DNA of 15,056 nucleotides from NCBI GenBank assembly GCA_002310175.1, contig DBYG01000071.1:1-15056 (forward strand). The letters are read 5' to 3'. This document shows, piece after piece, positions 13,344-15,056 of the stretch (positions are counted from its first letter, which is position 1; each line of letters opens with the position of its first letter). Position numbers and translations under genes: made by a program. Below the pieces are notes generated by a model that was not told where the DNA came from, ran no database searches, and worked only from the letters and a program-made list of their open reading frames with translations. The stretch comes from Bacteroidales bacterium UBA1192 (lineage in GTDB: Bacteria; Bacteroidota; Bacteroidia; Bacteroidales; Bacteroidaceae).

Positions 13344-14777
13344 TTAACGCCTTTCAAGAAGCGTCACAACCTCGACATGCTGGGTGTGCGGGAACATATC
13401 GACCGGCTGAACGGCAACAACCTTGTATCCCTGATCAAGAATGGCTATGTCGCGGGCCTGTGTGGCGGGATTGCAGCTGACGTAGACTATGCGCTGAGGA
13501 GCGGTCTTGAGTATCACATCAACCACATCCGGATGCATTCCGGCGCGGGGAGGATCGGTTATTATGACATCGGGCCTGCCGTGCCTTGCTATAAACTCCT
13601 CATTGAGCACATCCTTCATGTCACCGGCAAAGAACTCGGTATTGACGATATTGTTGAGCGCCGCATTGATCTTGGCGTCCTCAATTGCCTCGGGAACATA
13701 TTCTATACCCACCACCTTTTTGGCCTGGGCCGATATGAACTGCGCGATTGTTCCGGTTCCGGTGTAGAGGTCATAGACCACCTCTTCAGGTTTGAGTCCG
13801 GCCAGTTTGCGTACCACCGAGTAGAGACGGTAGGCCTGACGGCTGTTGGTCTGGAAGAATGACTTGGGTCCAATCTTGAACCTGAGGTTCTCCATTGTCT
13901 CGTAGATGAACTCCTCACCGCGGAACACATGGACATCCAGGTCGCCGAACGTATCGTTGCACTTGTTGTTTATCACATACAGCAGTGAAGTGATCTCAGG
14001 GAAACCGTCTGAGATATGCTGCATCAGACCCATGAACTGCTCCTGTTCCGAAGGATTGGTAACCTTGGCCTGAACAAGGACCATGATCTGGCCGGTGGTT
14101 ACCACGCGGACCATCATATCACGCAGGATACCCTCCTGTGAACGCAGGTTTATGAATGGAATTCCGTGCTCTACGGCGTATTCGTAAGCCGAGTTGCGGA
14201 TGCGGTCCGATATCTCATCCTGAAGCCAGCATTCAGTGATGTGAAGCACCTTGTCAAAGGCTCCCGGAATATGGAATCCAAGTCCCGGCTGCTTACGCTG
14301 GGCGTTGTTCTGGGGATTATCCAGTTCCTTAAGTTCCTCTTCTGTAAGCCATCTCATATTACTGAACGAATACTCCAGTTTGTTGCGGTAGCGCACAGTC
14401 TCTTCGGACCCCAGGATAGGACTGATCTCAGGGAGTTCAACCTTGGCTATTCTGGTGAGGTTGTCAACCACCTGCTGCTGCTTGAAACGGAGTTGTTCCT
14501 GATAAGGCAGATTCTGCCATTTGCAGCCTCCGCAGATACCGAAATGACGGCAGAACGGAACGGCGCGGACACTTGACAGTTTATGGAACTTTACGGCTAC
14601 CGCCTCGGCATAACTGTGTTTCTTCTTGAGAATCTTAAGGTCTACTACATCACCCGGTACAACAAAGGGTACAAAAACCACAAGGTCATCTATGCGGACA
14701 AGGGATTTACCTTCGGCCGCCACTCCGGTTATGGTAACATTCTCAATTATGGGTTGCTCGCGTCTCTTTCTGGACAT
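13344..14777 (-). CDS. rlmD: 23S rRNA (uracil-C5)-methyltransferase, RlmD/TrmA family
   Basis: This 477-aa SAM-dependent enzyme makes 5-methyluridine in RNA, most likely in 23S rRNA. An N-terminal TRAM RNA-binding domain covers ~8-64. A [4Fe-4S] cluster site follows, with Cys76, Cys82, Cys85 (ICGGCKWQ) and Cys183 (ECWLQ). The Rossmann methyltransferase domain has DLYTGTGTI (336-344), DPPRAGMHP (408-416), the nucleophile Cys435 in YVSCNPAT, and the conserved HVE (467-469) general-base motif. The cluster and TRAM domain are the RlmD-like layout. Several bacteria carry paralogues (RlmC, RlmCD) with the same architecture, so the exact target uridine (1939, 747, or both) is not certain. A -7 box lies 20 bp upstream. 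No terminator is visible after the stop. Confidence 0.9.
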   Translation of the reverse strand: MSRKRREQPIIENVTITGVAAEGKSLVRIDDLVVFVPFVVPGDVVDLKILKKKHSYAEAVAVKFHKLSSVRAVPFCRHFGICGGCKWQNLPYQEQLRFKQQQVVDNLTRIAKVELPEISPILGSEETVRYRNKLEYSFSNMRWLTEEELKELDNPQNNAQRKQPGLGFHIPGAFDKVLHITECWLQDEISDRIRNSAYEYAVEHGIPFINLRSQEGILRDMMVRVVTTGQIMVLVQAKVTNPSEQEQFMGLMQHISDGFPEITSLLYVINNKCNDTFGDLDVHVFRGEEFIYETMENLRFKIGPKSFFQTNSRQAYRLYSVVRKLAGLKPEEVVYDLYTGTGTIAQFISAQAKKVVGIEYVPEAIEDAKINAALNNIVNTEFFAGDMKDVLNEEFIARHGRPDVIITDPPRAGMHPDVVDVILKTAPQRIVYVSCNPATQARDIAILDQGYKVVAVQPVDMFPHTQHVEVVTLLERR

Positions 14778-14796
14778 AATGTATCATTTTGGGCTG

Positions 14797-14804
14797 CAAA
14801 GTTA
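14797..14804 (-). promoter_or_regulatory. -7 element upstream of rlmD
   Basis: The minus strand reads TAACTTTG (14804-14797), matching TAnnTTTG, 20 bp before the rlmD start codon. No TTG at the usual distance was found, so support is from the -7 box and position only. The leader would be very short (about 13 nt). Confidence 0.5.
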
Positions 14805-14899
14805 GTCAATTCAACGGCTGCATGGGGAAAAAGGTTACAATTATTACTCAAAAAGAGAAAAATGAGCGCATAAAAACACATCTTTTAATAATAATTGAG

Positions 14900-14907
14900 T
14901 ACCTTTG
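14900..14907 (+). promoter_or_regulatory. -7 element upstream of ppdK
   Basis: TACCTTTG matches the Bacteroidetes -7 consensus, 66 bp before the start codon at 14974, in an A/T-rich stretch. A clear -33 TTG at 19-21 bp is not present. The leader would be about 60 nt. Confidence 0.55.
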
Positions 14908-14973
14908 CACCCGCTAAAAGAAAAAGGACTAATCCTCGCACGATATAAACAAAACAACATATTCAAATAATTT

Positions 14974-15056
14974 ATGAGCGAAAAAAGAGTTTACAAGTTC
15001 GGAAACGGACAGGCTGAGGGAAATGCCCAAATGCGTAATCTGCTTGGTGGCAAGGG
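14974..15056 (+). CDS. ppdK: Pyruvate, phosphate dikinase, N-terminal fragment (cut by window edge)
   Basis: Only the first 27 codons are present (MSEKRVYKFGNGQAEGNA, then QMRNLLGGKG). This start is very characteristic of bacterial pyruvate, phosphate dikinase: V-Y-x-FG-x-G-x-AEG followed by LLGGKG, the beginning of the ATP-grasp nucleotide-binding domain. The enzyme interconverts pyruvate + ATP + Pi and PEP + AMP + PPi. In Bacteroidales it is a central glycolytic/gluconeogenic enzyme of about 900 aa. The ATG at 14974 fits the usual N-terminus. A -7 box lies 66 bp upstream. The gene is divergent from rlmD. The rest lies beyond the window. Confidence 0.88.
   Translation, partial: MSEKRVYKFGNGQAEGNAQMRNLLGGK

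Noticed and set aside
13166..13357. Longer N-terminus for the TonB-domain protein starting at 13357
   Set aside because: The extension overlaps the rlmD end and the promoter, and the signal peptide begins at the ATG at 13165.
13305..13862. 185-aa plus-strand open frame antisense to rlmD
   Set aside because: The rlmD frame has complete catalytic motifs; this is its shadow.

Overview
The window is ordinary chromosomal DNA from a member of the Bacteroidales. Four things support this: the 5' part of a Bacteroides-type 16S rRNA; a short (286 aa) primary sigma factor without region 1.1; a DUF5686 outer-membrane protein; and repeated promoters of the Bacteroidetes form, with a TTG/TTTG element about 19-21 bp upstream of TAnnTTTG. 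I did not try to name a genus. I see no mobile element, CRISPR array, tRNA or phage gene.

Layout. Positions 1-598 (minus) hold the 5' part of a 16S rRNA gene, cut by the window edge. Its leader and promoter fill 599-882 and contain a boxA-like site and a terminator-like hairpin. DUF5686 protein (1051-3612, plus) meets an unknown exported protein (4088-3609, minus) end to end; their two TAG stop codons share one CTAG. That small gene lies 8 bp after rpoD (4957-4097) and probably shares its transcript. Upstream of rpoD on the same strand are a DegP/HtrA protease (6646-5138) and a two-gene exported peptidase operon: C1B cysteine peptidase (11132-9741), then M16 lipoprotein metallopeptidase (9716-6801).

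The peptidase operon is divergent from RNase P RNA (about 11218-11588, plus), and the two promoters interleave. A gene for a zinc-ribbon plus FHA protein (11615-12139) starts 26 nt after the RNase P RNA and ends at a bidirectional terminator. A minus-strand pair then follows: a stand-alone TonB C-terminal-domain protein (13165-12713) and a small lipoprotein (12649-12197). RlmD-type rRNA methyltransferase (14777-13344, minus) comes next. The start of pyruvate, phosphate dikinase (14974 onward, plus) is cut by the right edge.

Themes. Much of the window serves the core expression machinery (16S rRNA, primary sigma factor, RNase P RNA, 23S rRNA methylation). The rest serves cell-envelope protein quality control and proteolysis (DegP, M16, C1B, DUF5686, TonB_C, lipoproteins). 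No exotic new system is evident. The most interesting signals are regulatory: the rRNA leader with a boxA and an intrinsic-terminator-like hairpin just before 16S, the inverted repeat inside the TonB-like gene's promoter, and the RNase P RNA/FHA gene junction.
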